The notes under the pieces were generated by a model, which was not told where the DNA came from, did not search any database, and saw only the letters and a list, made by a program, of their open reading frames with translations. From Veillonellaceae bacterium (GTDB lineage: Bacteria; Bacillota; Negativicutes; Veillonellales; Veillonellaceae), in NCBI GenBank assembly GCA_900766245.1, contig CAAFUR010000012.1, forward strand, positions 1 through 64,000: DNA of 64,000 bases. Direction: 5' to 3'. A program made the position numbers and the translations under genes. Below are positions 52,453-62,071 of the stretch, piece after piece (position 1 is the stretch's first letter; each line of letters begins with the position of its first letter).

Positions 52453-54396
52453 ATGAAGCACTCTGTGGTTCTATTTCTCAGTCCGATTTGGACTCAAGAT
52501 AAAAGCTCTGAAGCGCAAGATAATTTTGTGCACAAGCAATATACAAATATTATCGATGGGCAAGAAGTAGATTGTATTCAAACCAATGAATCAGCTGTAC
52601 GATATATCCAAGCTAGATTGAAAGAACAAGAAGAATCGATTTCTAAAATTTATATATTAGCTAGTAAAAAAGTTAAAGAAGCAAAATATTTCTTCTATCA
52701 AGGTAAAGAATGTAATTGGTCTCATATTGATGTGTTTAAACGACGTCTTATTGGCGAAATTGGGATGTCTGAGGATCAATTTGAAGAAATTGATTATGAT
52801 GAAAATCAAACTGTTGATATGAATATGAATACCCTACTAGAATTGGCGATTAAACTTCGTAAGGAACATTGTGCTGACAAAGATGCAATGATCCACTTTG
52901 ATATGACGGGGGGATTACGTACAGTTACTCAGCTATTAAGTTCTCTATTATATCTATTGAAACATTCAGATATAGAAGTAGGTTATATTTTATATTCGGA
53001 TATGGCAAAACAGATTGTAGAAAATGCCAGTGAGCTATTTGATATCAACACTTTAATTTCTGGTATGGAAGAATTTGCTAATTACGGTAGTACTCGTTCT
53101 TTGCAAGCTTATTTTGAAAAAGAAACGAGCGGTGTAGTGACAATGAGTAAAGAATGCATGGAATTGATAGATGCTATGAAAGCCTTTTCCATTGCGGTTA
53201 GTTTATGTATTCCTTTTGAAATGGTAAAAACTATTAAAGTATTGCGAGATGCCATAGAGACATTTAAACAAGCTTCGTATATGTCTGTAAAAGAAGAAGC
53301 ATTTAAATATACTATCAATACAGTTGAAAAGGAATATACGACTTTACTAAGTAATGTTAATGATGATATGAAGCTAAAACTGTCGATTATTCGTTGGTGT
53401 ATAGATAAGGGACTACTTCAACAGGCTTTGACATTAAGTACAGAATGGTTGGCAAGTATTTTATTTGATACACACATCTATTATCATAAACATTTAGAAT
53501 CTATTAAAGGATTGTTACAAAATGATGTTAGAAAGTTAAAGCGAAGTTATGAAGAGTCTTTTGTCATGTCTTATACGAAAAAAGATTCTACATTACCAAA
53601 TAAATTTTCTAAAGAGTATAAGCATAAAATAGACTTATCTGTGCCTCAGAATGTCATTAAATTTTTGCGTACTAATATAGGTAATGTAAAATCAAAACGG
53701 GATATAGATGAATTATTACAGGGATTAGATATTGAAGAATCTAAGATATACAAATTGATATATCAATGTATAGAGGCAAAGCGATTGTTAGATAGATTAG
53801 TAGAGAAAAAAAGAACTCCATCTAGGTTTGGACAACGATTATTGAAAGAGATATGCCATATAAAAGATATCACTGTATTTAGTGAAGCATTTACTGAAAT
53901 CAATTCATATTTGAAAAACATTCATAAAAAGCAAGAGAAACTACCACAATGTCCGACATATAGTCGGTTTTTGTATAATCAGAGCAGAACAGTCGGAGGT
54001 ATGTTGCAGTGCATTTTTATGTCTTTTTCAGAAGTAGCAATGTTGCAAGAGTTTCCTCTTCCTATGGAACAAGATATAGTATCTCAAGTTGCAGAAGATG
54101 AATATATGCGACAAAGCTTTGACAAAGGGTTACTCTATTATGGAATGTTGAAGCAAGGTGCGGCCTATACCGACCTTACAAAAGAGGAATCATTGCAGTT
54201 TATAATGGAGTATCATGAAATTAAAGATCTGAGAAATACGATTAATCATGCAAGCGAAGGGGTAAGTTGTATTTCTAGCAAAGATATTATAAGTAAGATT
54301 TCAAGATTAGTGGACTCTATTGAGGCAAAACGCTGGAAGGGTGCGTTAACAGTCATTGAGAGATTAGAGGAGTATTATGGATGTAGCAATTTATAA
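52453..54396 (+). CDS. CARF-HEPN ribonuclease, second paralogue
   Basis: 647 residues. VVLFLSPIWTQDKSSEAQDNFVHKQ starts the CARF domain and IHFDMTGGLRTVTQLLSSLLYLLKHSDIEVGYILYSDM gives DMTGGLR at 150-156. Segments ISGMEEFANYGSTRSLQAYFE and IIRWCIDKGLLQQALTLSTEWLASILFDT align with the previous large protein, so the two are paralogues. RNTINH (594-599) is an RX4H HEPN active site near the C-terminus. AAAGGAA precedes the ATG. Its last 20 bases overlap the helicase gene, so the RNase and helicase are co-translated. Confidence 0.82.
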   Translation: MKHSVVLFLSPIWTQDKSSEAQDNFVHKQYTNIIDGQEVDCIQTNESAVRYIQARLKEQEESISKIYILASKKVKEAKYFFYQGKECNWSHIDVFKRRLIGEIGMSEDQFEEIDYDENQTVDMNMNTLLELAIKLRKEHCADKDAMIHFDMTGGLRTVTQLLSSLLYLLKHSDIEVGYILYSDMAKQIVENASELFDINTLISGMEEFANYGSTRSLQAYFEKETSGVVTMSKECMELIDAMKAFSIAVSLCIPFEMVKTIKVLRDAIETFKQASYMSVKEEAFKYTINTVEKEYTTLLSNVNDDMKLKLSIIRWCIDKGLLQQALTLSTEWLASILFDTHIYYHKHLESIKGLLQNDVRKLKRSYEESFVMSYTKKDSTLPNKFSKEYKHKIDLSVPQNVIKFLRTNIGNVKSKRDIDELLQGLDIEESKIYKLIYQCIEAKRLLDRLVEKKRTPSRFGQRLLKEICHIKDITVFSEAFTEINSYLKNIHKKQEKLPQCPTYSRFLYNQSRTVGGMLQCIFMSFSEVAMLQEFPLPMEQDIVSQVAEDEYMRQSFDKGLLYYGMLKQGAAYTDLTKEESLQFIMEYHEIKDLRNTINHASEGVSCISSKDIISKISRLVDSIEAKRWKGALTVIERLEEYYGCSNL

Positions 54397-56776
54397 TGAA
54401 GAAGTAGAATATAAGGCTTTATTAAGAGAGTATACAGGTTATGTACTAAATGAAGATCAGTTAGGATTCGTACGATCTATTTCTAAATTTTTAAATGATG
54501 ACTCAAAGAGTGTTTTCATCTTACAAGGCTGTGCAGGTTCTGGTAAAACGTTTTTGATGCAAGGTGTGGCTAAGTATTTATTTGCCAAGGAAAGACAGGT
54601 TTCTTTAATAGCTCCAACAGGTAAGGCTGCTAAAGTTTTAACTACAAAAAGTGGTTATGCTGCATCTACCATTCATTCTGAAATTTATAACTTTCATGAG
54701 GTAGTAGAAGTAGAAAACAAAGAGCGCAATGTGGAGAATAATTTTTTAAAGGCTCAAGTTGTGGGTGAGTCCGATTGGGTACTTCATTTCCGTTTAAAGT
54801 TTAATGAAGATGATATTTCTAAAGTGTATATTGTGGATGAAAGTTCCTTAATAGGAAATATAGAAGTAGATAATGAAACGTTAAAGTTTGGATCTGGTAA
54901 ACTATTGCATGATCTATTGGAGTATATTAAACCTAGTTTTAAAGAAAATACACGAAAAGTAATTTTTATTGGAGATATGTATCAGTTGCCACCAGTGGGC
55001 ATGAACCACTCTCCGGCCCTCACTGTAGACGATATTTATAAAGAATGTCCTTATTTAGAAGGGATAGATAAAATTCAGATATATGCCTTGCAATCGGTTG
55101 TCAGACAAAAACAAGATAGTGGTATCTTACAGGTGGCTACGTATATACGGAAAAAATTAAAGCAGCAACGGTTTAATGAATTGCTGATAGAAGAGCACTC
55201 ACAAGATGTAAAAAAAATCCCGCATGGACAATTTATTTCTAATTATATGGATGCTGTGAAGAAAAAGGGGTTAGACAAGGTTGTAGCAATAGCCTATTCC
55301 AATGCTACCGTAGACATATATAATCGTTTGATTCGAGAGCAATTATTTCCACAACACCAAGAGATTACAGCAGGTGATCGGTTGATGATTATAATGAATA
55401 CTAGCATAGGTGATGATTATTTGCTAAATGGCGACTTTGCTAGGGTAGAACAAGTTGGGAATCGTATTGTTCGTAAGGTTAAAATGGGAGAAGAAGAAGT
55501 TCAGTTGCTCTTTAGAGATGTTATAGTTTCATTTGGGGATAAGTCACATAGCCTGTTACTTTTAGAAACCGTATTACTTTCAAAAGAAAAAGGTTTAACG
55601 AAAATTGAGCGGAAAGCTCTATATAAAGATTTTATGATACGCCATAGTGACGAGATTGCCAAGGCGAGCAAGAAAAGTAAACGAGCGCGACATCAAAAAA
55701 TTACCGAGTTACTCTTGTCGGATAAATACGTCAATGCCTTGCAAGTAAAATACGGTTATGCTATCACCTGTCATAAATCTCAAGGTAGTGAGTGGGATAC
55801 GGTATTTTTAGATTGTAATTTAAAACGTGGGTTTAGAAATCGGGAGACATTCCAATGGTTTTATACGGGTGTTACACGAAGCTCGAACCAGTTGTATTTA
55901 GTGGACATGCCTAGAAATCTCGCCATGGATGGAGGAATACGACTCTATACACAGAGTAGTATGGATAAAAGTATACCTACAAGAATAGATGCACCTATAC
56001 CGAATACCGTAATTACTAATTCTAATACGCCTACCCAAAGACCCACAAACGAATTTATGGGTGAAGGCATGATTGATAGTACTATTGGTAAGCATAAAAC
56101 CACAGTGGTTACAGAGGATGAACTACGAAGATGCGTGACATGCGACTGGAATAGTATGAGTATGGCGGCAAAGCAGATTGTTCAACATGTATTAAGTGTT
56201 GCAGGAGATATTCCTTGTACGATTACAGATGTGACTGACCATGCGTACCATGTGATTCTCACCATACAAACAGAACAACAAGAGGGTCGTCTAACAGTGT
56301 ATTACACGGGAAAACATAAGATTTCTAATTTTAAAAAAATCGATGCGTGTATTCCGAACGAACTATTCCAACGAATAAAAACGATAAAAGGAAGAGATGT
56401 AATGGCACAACATAAGGTTGTGAATCCATCTATAGTCCATGAAAGTAATGGTATAGAACCTAGTTCTTCGTGTAGTTTTAGTACGAAACAAATCAGTGTA
56501 GTGGAAACCTTTATATATCCTCCTGAATACGAATATTTCTTGAAAGAATATATGCAGAGATTAGAGAAAAAGATGGAACTAACGCACATTGCTATTACAG
56601 AGATGCAAAATCTTCAGTTTCGATTGCGAGTGACCTTTACTAGAGAACATCAAAGTGCAGTGATCGACATACAGTATAGAGGTAAGGGTTTAATTAGTAG
56701 AGTGGGAGATCATCCTTCAGGGTGTCCAGATAAGGCTTTTAAAGATGAGGTTCTAAGATACATTCTTGGGGAATGA
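54377..56776 (+). CDS. RecD-like superfamily 1 helicase with C-terminal tandem unknown domain
   Basis: 799 residues. Helicase motifs in order: Walker A GCAGSGKT (51-58), PTGKAAKVLTTKSGYAASTIHS (Ia), IVDESSLIG (Walker B), IGDMYQLPPVG (III), YAITCHKSQGSEWDTVFLD (V) and FYTGVTRSSNQLYLV (VI). This is the RecD/RecD2 group, but without the long N-terminal helical domain of RecD2. After about residue 530 comes a linker, then domain A (589-675) and domain B (712-799), which match those of the second gene after cas1. It is translationally coupled to the second CARF-HEPN gene. A role in unwinding nucleic acid for the accessory system is inferred. Confidence 0.85.
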   Translation: MDVAIYNEEVEYKALLREYTGYVLNEDQLGFVRSISKFLNDDSKSVFILQGCAGSGKTFLMQGVAKYLFAKERQVSLIAPTGKAAKVLTTKSGYAASTIHSEIYNFHEVVEVENKERNVENNFLKAQVVGESDWVLHFRLKFNEDDISKVYIVDESSLIGNIEVDNETLKFGSGKLLHDLLEYIKPSFKENTRKVIFIGDMYQLPPVGMNHSPALTVDDIYKECPYLEGIDKIQIYALQSVVRQKQDSGILQVATYIRKKLKQQRFNELLIEEHSQDVKKIPHGQFISNYMDAVKKKGLDKVVAIAYSNATVDIYNRLIREQLFPQHQEITAGDRLMIIMNTSIGDDYLLNGDFARVEQVGNRIVRKVKMGEEEVQLLFRDVIVSFGDKSHSLLLLETVLLSKEKGLTKIERKALYKDFMIRHSDEIAKASKKSKRARHQKITELLLSDKYVNALQVKYGYAITCHKSQGSEWDTVFLDCNLKRGFRNRETFQWFYTGVTRSSNQLYLVDMPRNLAMDGGIRLYTQSSMDKSIPTRIDAPIPNTVITNSNTPTQRPTNEFMGEGMIDSTIGKHKTTVVTEDELRRCVTCDWNSMSMAAKQIVQHVLSVAGDIPCTITDVTDHAYHVILTIQTEQQEGRLTVYYTGKHKISNFKKIDACIPNELFQRIKTIKGRDVMAQHKVVNPSIVHESNGIEPSSSCSFSTKQISVVETFIYPPEYEYFLKEYMQRLEKKMELTHIAITEMQNLQFRLRVTFTREHQSAVIDIQYRGKGLISRVGDHPSGCPDKAFKDEVLRYILGE

Positions 56777-56915
56777 AGTATAACGTATATTAGTATTTTG
56801 GATAACCACTGTTTATATCTAGCTAATTTCAACGTTTAGGAGTATAATGAGGTATACAAATGTCTATTCCATAAGGTGTTAGGTCTGAAATAGATAAAGT
56901 TGAGGAGGGTTTATA

Positions 56916-59900
56916 ATGAAACAAATACGTTCGCTATTAGTAGCAAACCGTGGTGAAATCGCCATTCGTGTGCTTCGTGCGTGTAACGAAATGGGAATCC
57001 GTACGGTAGCTATTTATTCTAACGAAGATGCACTTTCATTACATCGCAATCAAGCAGATGAATCTTATTTAGTAGGGGAAGGTAAAAAACCTGTAGATGC
57101 ATACTTAGATATTGAAGATATTATTCGTATTGCGAAGGAACATGACGTAGATGCGATCCATCCAGGGTATGGCTTCTTATCTGAAAATGCACATTTTGCA
57201 CAACGTTGTGAAGAAGAAGGGATTACGTTCATCGGTCCTAAAGTAGAACATTTAGTGATGTTCGGTGACAAAGTAAATGCTCGTATTCAAGCCAAAAAAG
57301 CAGATATACCGATGATTCCTGGCAGTGATGGTCCGTTGAAAGACTTTGCAGAATTAGAAGCATTTGCTGAGAAATATGGCTATCCATTGATGATCAAAGC
57401 CGTGAATGGCGGTGGTGGTCGTGGTATGCGTGAAGTAACAAAATATGAAGAACTTCGCGATGCTTATGATCGTGCAAAATCTGAAGCAAAAATGGCTTTT
57501 GGCGATGATGATGTGTACGTAGAAAAATTAATTGTAGAGCCAAAACATATCGAAGTCCAAATTATCGGTGATGAACATGGCAATATCGTACATTTACATG
57601 AACGGGATTGTTCTATCCAACGTCGACATCAAAAAGTAGTAGAAGTGGCGCCAGCCTTTGCCTTATCCCGTGATTTGCGTGACCGTATTTGTGCAGCCGC
57701 TGTGAAAATCATGAAACATGTGAACTATGTCAGCGCTGGTACGGTAGAATTCTTGGTAACCGCAGATGGAAACTTCTATTTCATTGAAGTCAACCCTCGA
57801 ATCCAAGTAGAACATACAGTGACAGAAATGATCACAGGCATCGATATTGTACATACGCAAATTCGCATTGCCGAAGGTCATGCATTGCACAGTGAAGCGG
57901 TAGCCATTCCTGCACAAGAAAATATTCGTTGTGAAGGCGTAGCGATCCAATGTCGTATTACTACAGAAGATCCAAACAATCATTTCATGCCAGATACAGG
58001 TAAATTAATTACGTACCGTAGCTCTGGTGGTTTTGGTATTCGTTTAGATGGTGGTAATGCTTTCACCGGTGCAGTTATTACACCATATTATGATTCCTTG
58101 CTAGTAAAAGCTACATCTTGGGCGTTGTCCACAGAAGAAGCTATCCGTAAAATGTTGCGTTGCTTGCGGGAGTTCCGTATTCGTGGTGTAAAAACGAATG
58201 TGCACTTCTTGGTGAATGTATTAGAACATGAAGTGTTCCAATCTGGGGATTACAATGTTCATTTTATTGATGAACATCCAGAATTGTTCAACTTAAAAAA
58301 AGATAAAGATAGAGGTACAAAGCTTCTTCGCTACATCGCTGATGTAACTGTCAATGGTTACAATGGACATAAAGAAGAAGTACCAACATTTGAACCTCTC
58401 ATTATGCCATCTAATGTACCAGGTGCACCAGCAGCAGGTACAAAACAAAAATTGGATGAATTAGGACCAGAAAAATTCTCTAAATGGGTTCAAGAACAAC
58501 CAAAAGTATTATTTACAGATACCACATGGCGTGATGCGCATCAATCCTTGTTTGCGACTCGTTTGCGTACAGCTGATATGGCTCGTGTGGCCGGTCGTGT
58601 TGCGAAGGGATTGCCTAACTTGTTCTCCCTAGAATGTTGGGGCGGTGCAACGTTTGATGTAGCGTATCGTTTCTTGCATGAAGATCCATGGGAACGGTTG
58701 CGCATGTTCCGTGAACAAGTGCCAAACATCTTGTTACAAATGTTACTTCGTGGCTCTAATGCCGTAGGATACACAAGCTATGCGGACAATGTGGTGCGTG
58801 AATTTATCCGATTAGCTAGCAAAAATGGTATCGATGTATTCCGTATTTTCGACAGCTTAAATAGCTTAGATAATATGAAAGTTGCTATCGATGAAGTTCG
58901 TAATCAAGGTAAAGTAGCAGAAGTGGCTTTATGCTACACAGGAGATATTTTAGATCCTCGCCGTGATAAATATAATTTGGCATATTATGTCAATATGGGT
59001 AAAGAACTGGCAGCAGCAGGGGCTAATATTTTAGCTATCAAAGATATGGCTGGTTTATTAAAACCTCAAGCAGCGTATAACTTAGTAAGCGCATTAAAAG
59101 ATGCCGTAGACTTACCAATTCACTTACATACCCATGAAGGTTCTGGCAATGCTATATACTCCTATGGTCGTGCGGTAGATGCAGGAGTAGATATTATCGA
59201 CTTAGCATATTCTGCTTTTGCCAATGGTACAAGTCAACCTAGCATGAGCTCTATGTACTATGGCTTGACTGGACATGATCGTCAACCAACTATGAATGTA
59301 GCCTATATGGAAGAAGCATCCAACTACTTTGGTTCTATTCGTCCATACTACAAAGGAGTAGATCATACATCTTCGTATCCAAATACAACGGTATACCAAC
59401 ATGAAATGCCTGGTGGACAGTATTCAAACTTACAACAACAAGCGAAAAGTGTGGGTCTTGGAGAGCGTTGGGAAGACATTAAACGTGTGTATCATGAAGT
59501 GAGTATGCTATTTGGTGATATCATCAAAGTAACGCCATCTTCTAAAATTGTTGGGGATATGACTTTGTTCATGGTTCAAAATAATTTGACAGAACAAGAT
59601 ATCTACGACAAAGGGGATACATTGGACTTCCCACAATCTGTGGTGGAATTCTTCAAAGGCTACATTGGTACTCCATATTTGGGATTCCCTGAACGGTTAC
59701 AACAAATTGTCTTAAAAGGTGAAAAACCATTGGATGGTCGCCCTGGTGCTATGTTGCCATCAGTTGACTTTGAAGCGGTTCGTAAAGAACTAGCAGAGAA
59801 AGGAGCAGGTACTACAGATGAAGATGTGATTGCTCACTGCTTATATTCCAAGGTATTTGCTGATTATAGCACGTTCAAACATGACTATTCTGATGTGAGT

Positions 59901-60365
59901 GTACTTGACACACCAACCTTCTTCTTTGGTATGAAACGCGGTGAAAGCGTAGAAGTGACTATCGAAAAAGGTAAAACATTGGTGATTAAATACATTCAAA
60001 TGAGTGAAGCTGATGAAGATGGTACACGTCATGTGTTGTTTGAATTAAACGGTCAACCTAGAACGATTAAAATTCATGATAAACATATTAAAACAACAGG
60101 CGTGGTGCGTCATAAAGTGGATCCAACAAAACCAGGTGAGGTAGGTGCTACTTTATCCGGATCTGTAGTGAAAATTGTGGCACAAGTGGGTCAAGCTGTT
60201 AAAAAAGGTGATGCCCTTGTAGTGACAGAAGCGATGAAGATGGAGACTACTATTACAGCGCCAGTATCTGGTGTGGTAGGTGTCATCCATGTTCGTGAAG
60301 GTAGCCGTATTGAAAGTGGCGATTGCTTGTTAACTATCGAAGAACAAGCGCATGTAGCAAACTAG
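56916..60365 (+). CDS. pyc: Pyruvate carboxylase
   Basis: A 1149-residue single-chain biotin enzyme that makes oxaloacetate from pyruvate and bicarbonate with ATP. The biotin carboxylase domain (1-450) contains IRSLLVANRGEIAIRVLRACNEMGI, the glycine loop VNGGGGRGMREV and EVNPRIQVEHTVTE. The carboxyltransferase domain starts at DTTWRDAHQSLFATRLRT (about 535). The biotinyl domain ends the protein with AMKM at 1106-1109, Lys1108 being the biotin site. It feeds gluconeogenesis and, in this type of organism, the succinate-propionate route. GAGGAGGG precedes the ATG. Confidence 0.97.
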   Translation: MKQIRSLLVANRGEIAIRVLRACNEMGIRTVAIYSNEDALSLHRNQADESYLVGEGKKPVDAYLDIEDIIRIAKEHDVDAIHPGYGFLSENAHFAQRCEEEGITFIGPKVEHLVMFGDKVNARIQAKKADIPMIPGSDGPLKDFAELEAFAEKYGYPLMIKAVNGGGGRGMREVTKYEELRDAYDRAKSEAKMAFGDDDVYVEKLIVEPKHIEVQIIGDEHGNIVHLHERDCSIQRRHQKVVEVAPAFALSRDLRDRICAAAVKIMKHVNYVSAGTVEFLVTADGNFYFIEVNPRIQVEHTVTEMITGIDIVHTQIRIAEGHALHSEAVAIPAQENIRCEGVAIQCRITTEDPNNHFMPDTGKLITYRSSGGFGIRLDGGNAFTGAVITPYYDSLLVKATSWALSTEEAIRKMLRCLREFRIRGVKTNVHFLVNVLEHEVFQSGDYNVHFIDEHPELFNLKKDKDRGTKLLRYIADVTVNGYNGHKEEVPTFEPLIMPSNVPGAPAAGTKQKLDELGPEKFSKWVQEQPKVLFTDTTWRDAHQSLFATRLRTADMARVAGRVAKGLPNLFSLECWGGATFDVAYRFLHEDPWERLRMFREQVPNILLQMLLRGSNAVGYTSYADNVVREFIRLASKNGIDVFRIFDSLNSLDNMKVAIDEVRNQGKVAEVALCYTGDILDPRRDKYNLAYYVNMGKELAAAGANILAIKDMAGLLKPQAAYNLVSALKDAVDLPIHLHTHEGSGNAIYSYGRAVDAGVDIIDLAYSAFANGTSQPSMSSMYYGLTGHDRQPTMNVAYMEEASNYFGSIRPYYKGVDHTSSYPNTTVYQHEMPGGQYSNLQQQAKSVGLGERWEDIKRVYHEVSMLFGDIIKVTPSSKIVGDMTLFMVQNNLTEQDIYDKGDTLDFPQSVVEFFKGYIGTPYLGFPERLQQIVLKGEKPLDGRPGAMLPSVDFEAVRKELAEKGAGTTDEDVIAHCLYSKVFADYSTFKHDYSDVSVLDTPTFFFGMKRGESVEVTIEKGKTLVIKYIQMSEADEDGTRHVLFELNGQPRTIKIHDKHIKTTGVVRHKVDPTKPGEVGATLSGSVVKIVAQVGQAVKKGDALVVTEAMKMETTITAPVSGVVGVIHVREGSRIESGDCLLTIEEQAHVAN

Positions 60366-60453
60366 ATGATACGATTTATATTGTCTCAGTATGTCAGATA
60401 TATGCCAAGTTATGGTGTAAATTATGATGTAGGCTATAGTATATAACATGCAA

Positions 60454-60484
60454 AAACAGGAGCAACTCTGTTGCTCCTGTTTAT
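60454..60484 (+). terminator. Terminator of pyc
   Basis: AAACAGGAGCAAC (60454-60466) pairs perfectly with GTTGCTCCTGTTT (60470-60482) around a TCT loop. Confidence 0.9.
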
Positions 60485-60622
60485 CATATCTGAGAGGGAT
60501 ATGTGTAACTATCAGTTATATCCGTGTATCCTATACATAGTTTTTTTATTATATATTTGATGTTATATGATTGTATAGCTATAGTATTGAAATAAATAAG
60601 AAATATAAAAGGAGTGATTCTT

Positions 60623-61816
60623 ATGGCATTTGTATTGCCAGAACGGTCTATTAGTAAAGGACCTAATTTCATTCGAGATGTGTTTGAACGGGGCGCAGGG
60701 ATTTCTGGGTTCATTAGTTTTGGGATAGGAAATCCAGCTGGTGAAGTGGTGCCAGTAGCGGAAATTCAATCTGCCTTTGACCACATTGTACATACGAATC
60801 CATTAGAGATTTTACAATATGGTCCTATGCAAGGAGATGCAAAGTTAGCAGAGCAAACATTGCATCGTTTGGTACATGTGCATCACATGCCTACCAAAAA
60901 CCAACAGTTGTTATTATCCATCGGGGCAGGCCAAGATTTAGGGCTAGTACCTCGTACAGTATGTGATGCGGGCGATGAAGTGTACATGGATGCCTATACT
61001 TTCACCAGTGCGATTAATGCGGTACGTAGTGTGGGAGCCAAAGCGGTAGGTATTCCTACCGATGAGGATGGTATGATTCCAGAAGCCCTAGAAAAAGCGG
61101 CAAAATCTGGAAAAGGTAAATATATCTATCTGATTCCTAACTTTCAAAACCCTACAGGTATTACTATGCCTTTAGGACGAAGAAAAGCGATTTATGAAAT
61201 TGCAAAAGCTTATGATTTGTTCATTTACGAAGATGATCCGTATGGAGAAATTCGCTTTGGCGGTGAGCGAGTGCCTACTTTCAAAGAAATGGATACGGAT
61301 AATCGTGTGCTATATGCAGGGTCCTATTCTAAAACGATTTCTGCAGGATTGCGAGTTGGTTTTTTGTATGGTCCAAGCGAAGTAATCCAAGCTATCCAAG
61401 TGATGAAGAATAATTGTGATGGTCAAATGCCATTAGTCACACAACGTGTAGTAAGCCATTTGCTAGAACATATCGATTATGATGAGCAAATCCAAAAGGT
61501 ATGTAAGGTGTATCAAGAAAAATGCCGTGTTATGTTAGATACATTTCGTCAATACGGTAGTTCTAAAGTACATTTAACAGAACCTACGGGAGGAATGTTT
61601 ATATGGATGACTTTGCCAGACCACGTGGACTGTGACGCTTTCTTTGAAGAGGCCATTGCGCGAAAAGTAGGCATTGTGAAAAGTGGAGCTTTTGCTGCTG
61701 ATGGCGTTCCCTATGGACAACACTTCCGTTTAAGCTATACTGTGCCATCTCTTGAAGACATCCGCAAAGGCATGCAAATTATTGGAGAATTGACACGTGA
61801 GTATTGTGGGGACTAA
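60623..61816 (+). CDS. PLP-dependent class I aminotransferase (2-aminoadipate/MocR-core type)
   Basis: 397 residues. ISFGIGNPAGEVVPVAEI, QYGPMQGDAKLAEQTLHRL, YLIPNFQNPTGITMPLGRRKAIYEIA and YAGSYSKTISAGLRVGFLYGP (PLP Lys237) give the fold type I aminotransferase core resembling 2-aminoadipate/LysN-type and MocR catalytic domains. There is no N-terminal GntR DNA-binding part. It transfers amino groups between amino acids and 2-oxo acids; the substrate (aromatic, branched or aminoadipate) is undetermined. The start at 60623 has AAAGGAG; a frame to 60614 lacks spacing. It is flanked by its own terminators. Confidence 0.85.
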   Translation: MAFVLPERSISKGPNFIRDVFERGAGISGFISFGIGNPAGEVVPVAEIQSAFDHIVHTNPLEILQYGPMQGDAKLAEQTLHRLVHVHHMPTKNQQLLLSIGAGQDLGLVPRTVCDAGDEVYMDAYTFTSAINAVRSVGAKAVGIPTDEDGMIPEALEKAAKSGKGKYIYLIPNFQNPTGITMPLGRRKAIYEIAKAYDLFIYEDDPYGEIRFGGERVPTFKEMDTDNRVLYAGSYSKTISAGLRVGFLYGPSEVIQAIQVMKNNCDGQMPLVTQRVVSHLLEHIDYDEQIQKVCKVYQEKCRVMLDTFRQYGSSKVHLTEPTGGMFIWMTLPDHVDCDAFFEEAIARKVGIVKSGAFAADGVPYGQHFRLSYTVPSLEDIRKGMQIIGELTREYCGD

Positions 61817-61856
61817 ATATTTCCACTGCACATGTATTTTATAAAGATGAATTACG

Positions 61857-61912
61857 AGCGCAACATATATAAGGTAATTGTTTTGGTTACTTATGACTAT
61901 GTTGCGCTTATC
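61857..61912 (+). terminator. Terminator of the aminotransferase gene
   Basis: AGCGCAACATA (61857-61867) pairs perfectly with TATGTTGCGCT (61898-61908), with an inner AAGGTAA/TTACTT stem. Confidence 0.75.
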
Positions 61913-61925
61913 TTATATGAGAGTA

Positions 61926-61955
61926 TTACAAAATTTTTATATCCTATGATATAAT
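61926..61955 (+). promoter_or_regulatory. Promoter of the Mrp gene
   Basis: TTACAA (61926-61931) and extended -10 TGATATAAT ending 61955, spacing 18 bp. Confidence 0.5.
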
Positions 61956-62071
61956 AGGAATATACCTATAGATATATAGGATATACCATACATTCATAGG
62001 TGTGAATGGCAGTACTTATATTGGTAAAGAAAGTTCTAAGGACTTTCAGACATATAGAAAGAAGGTTTATA

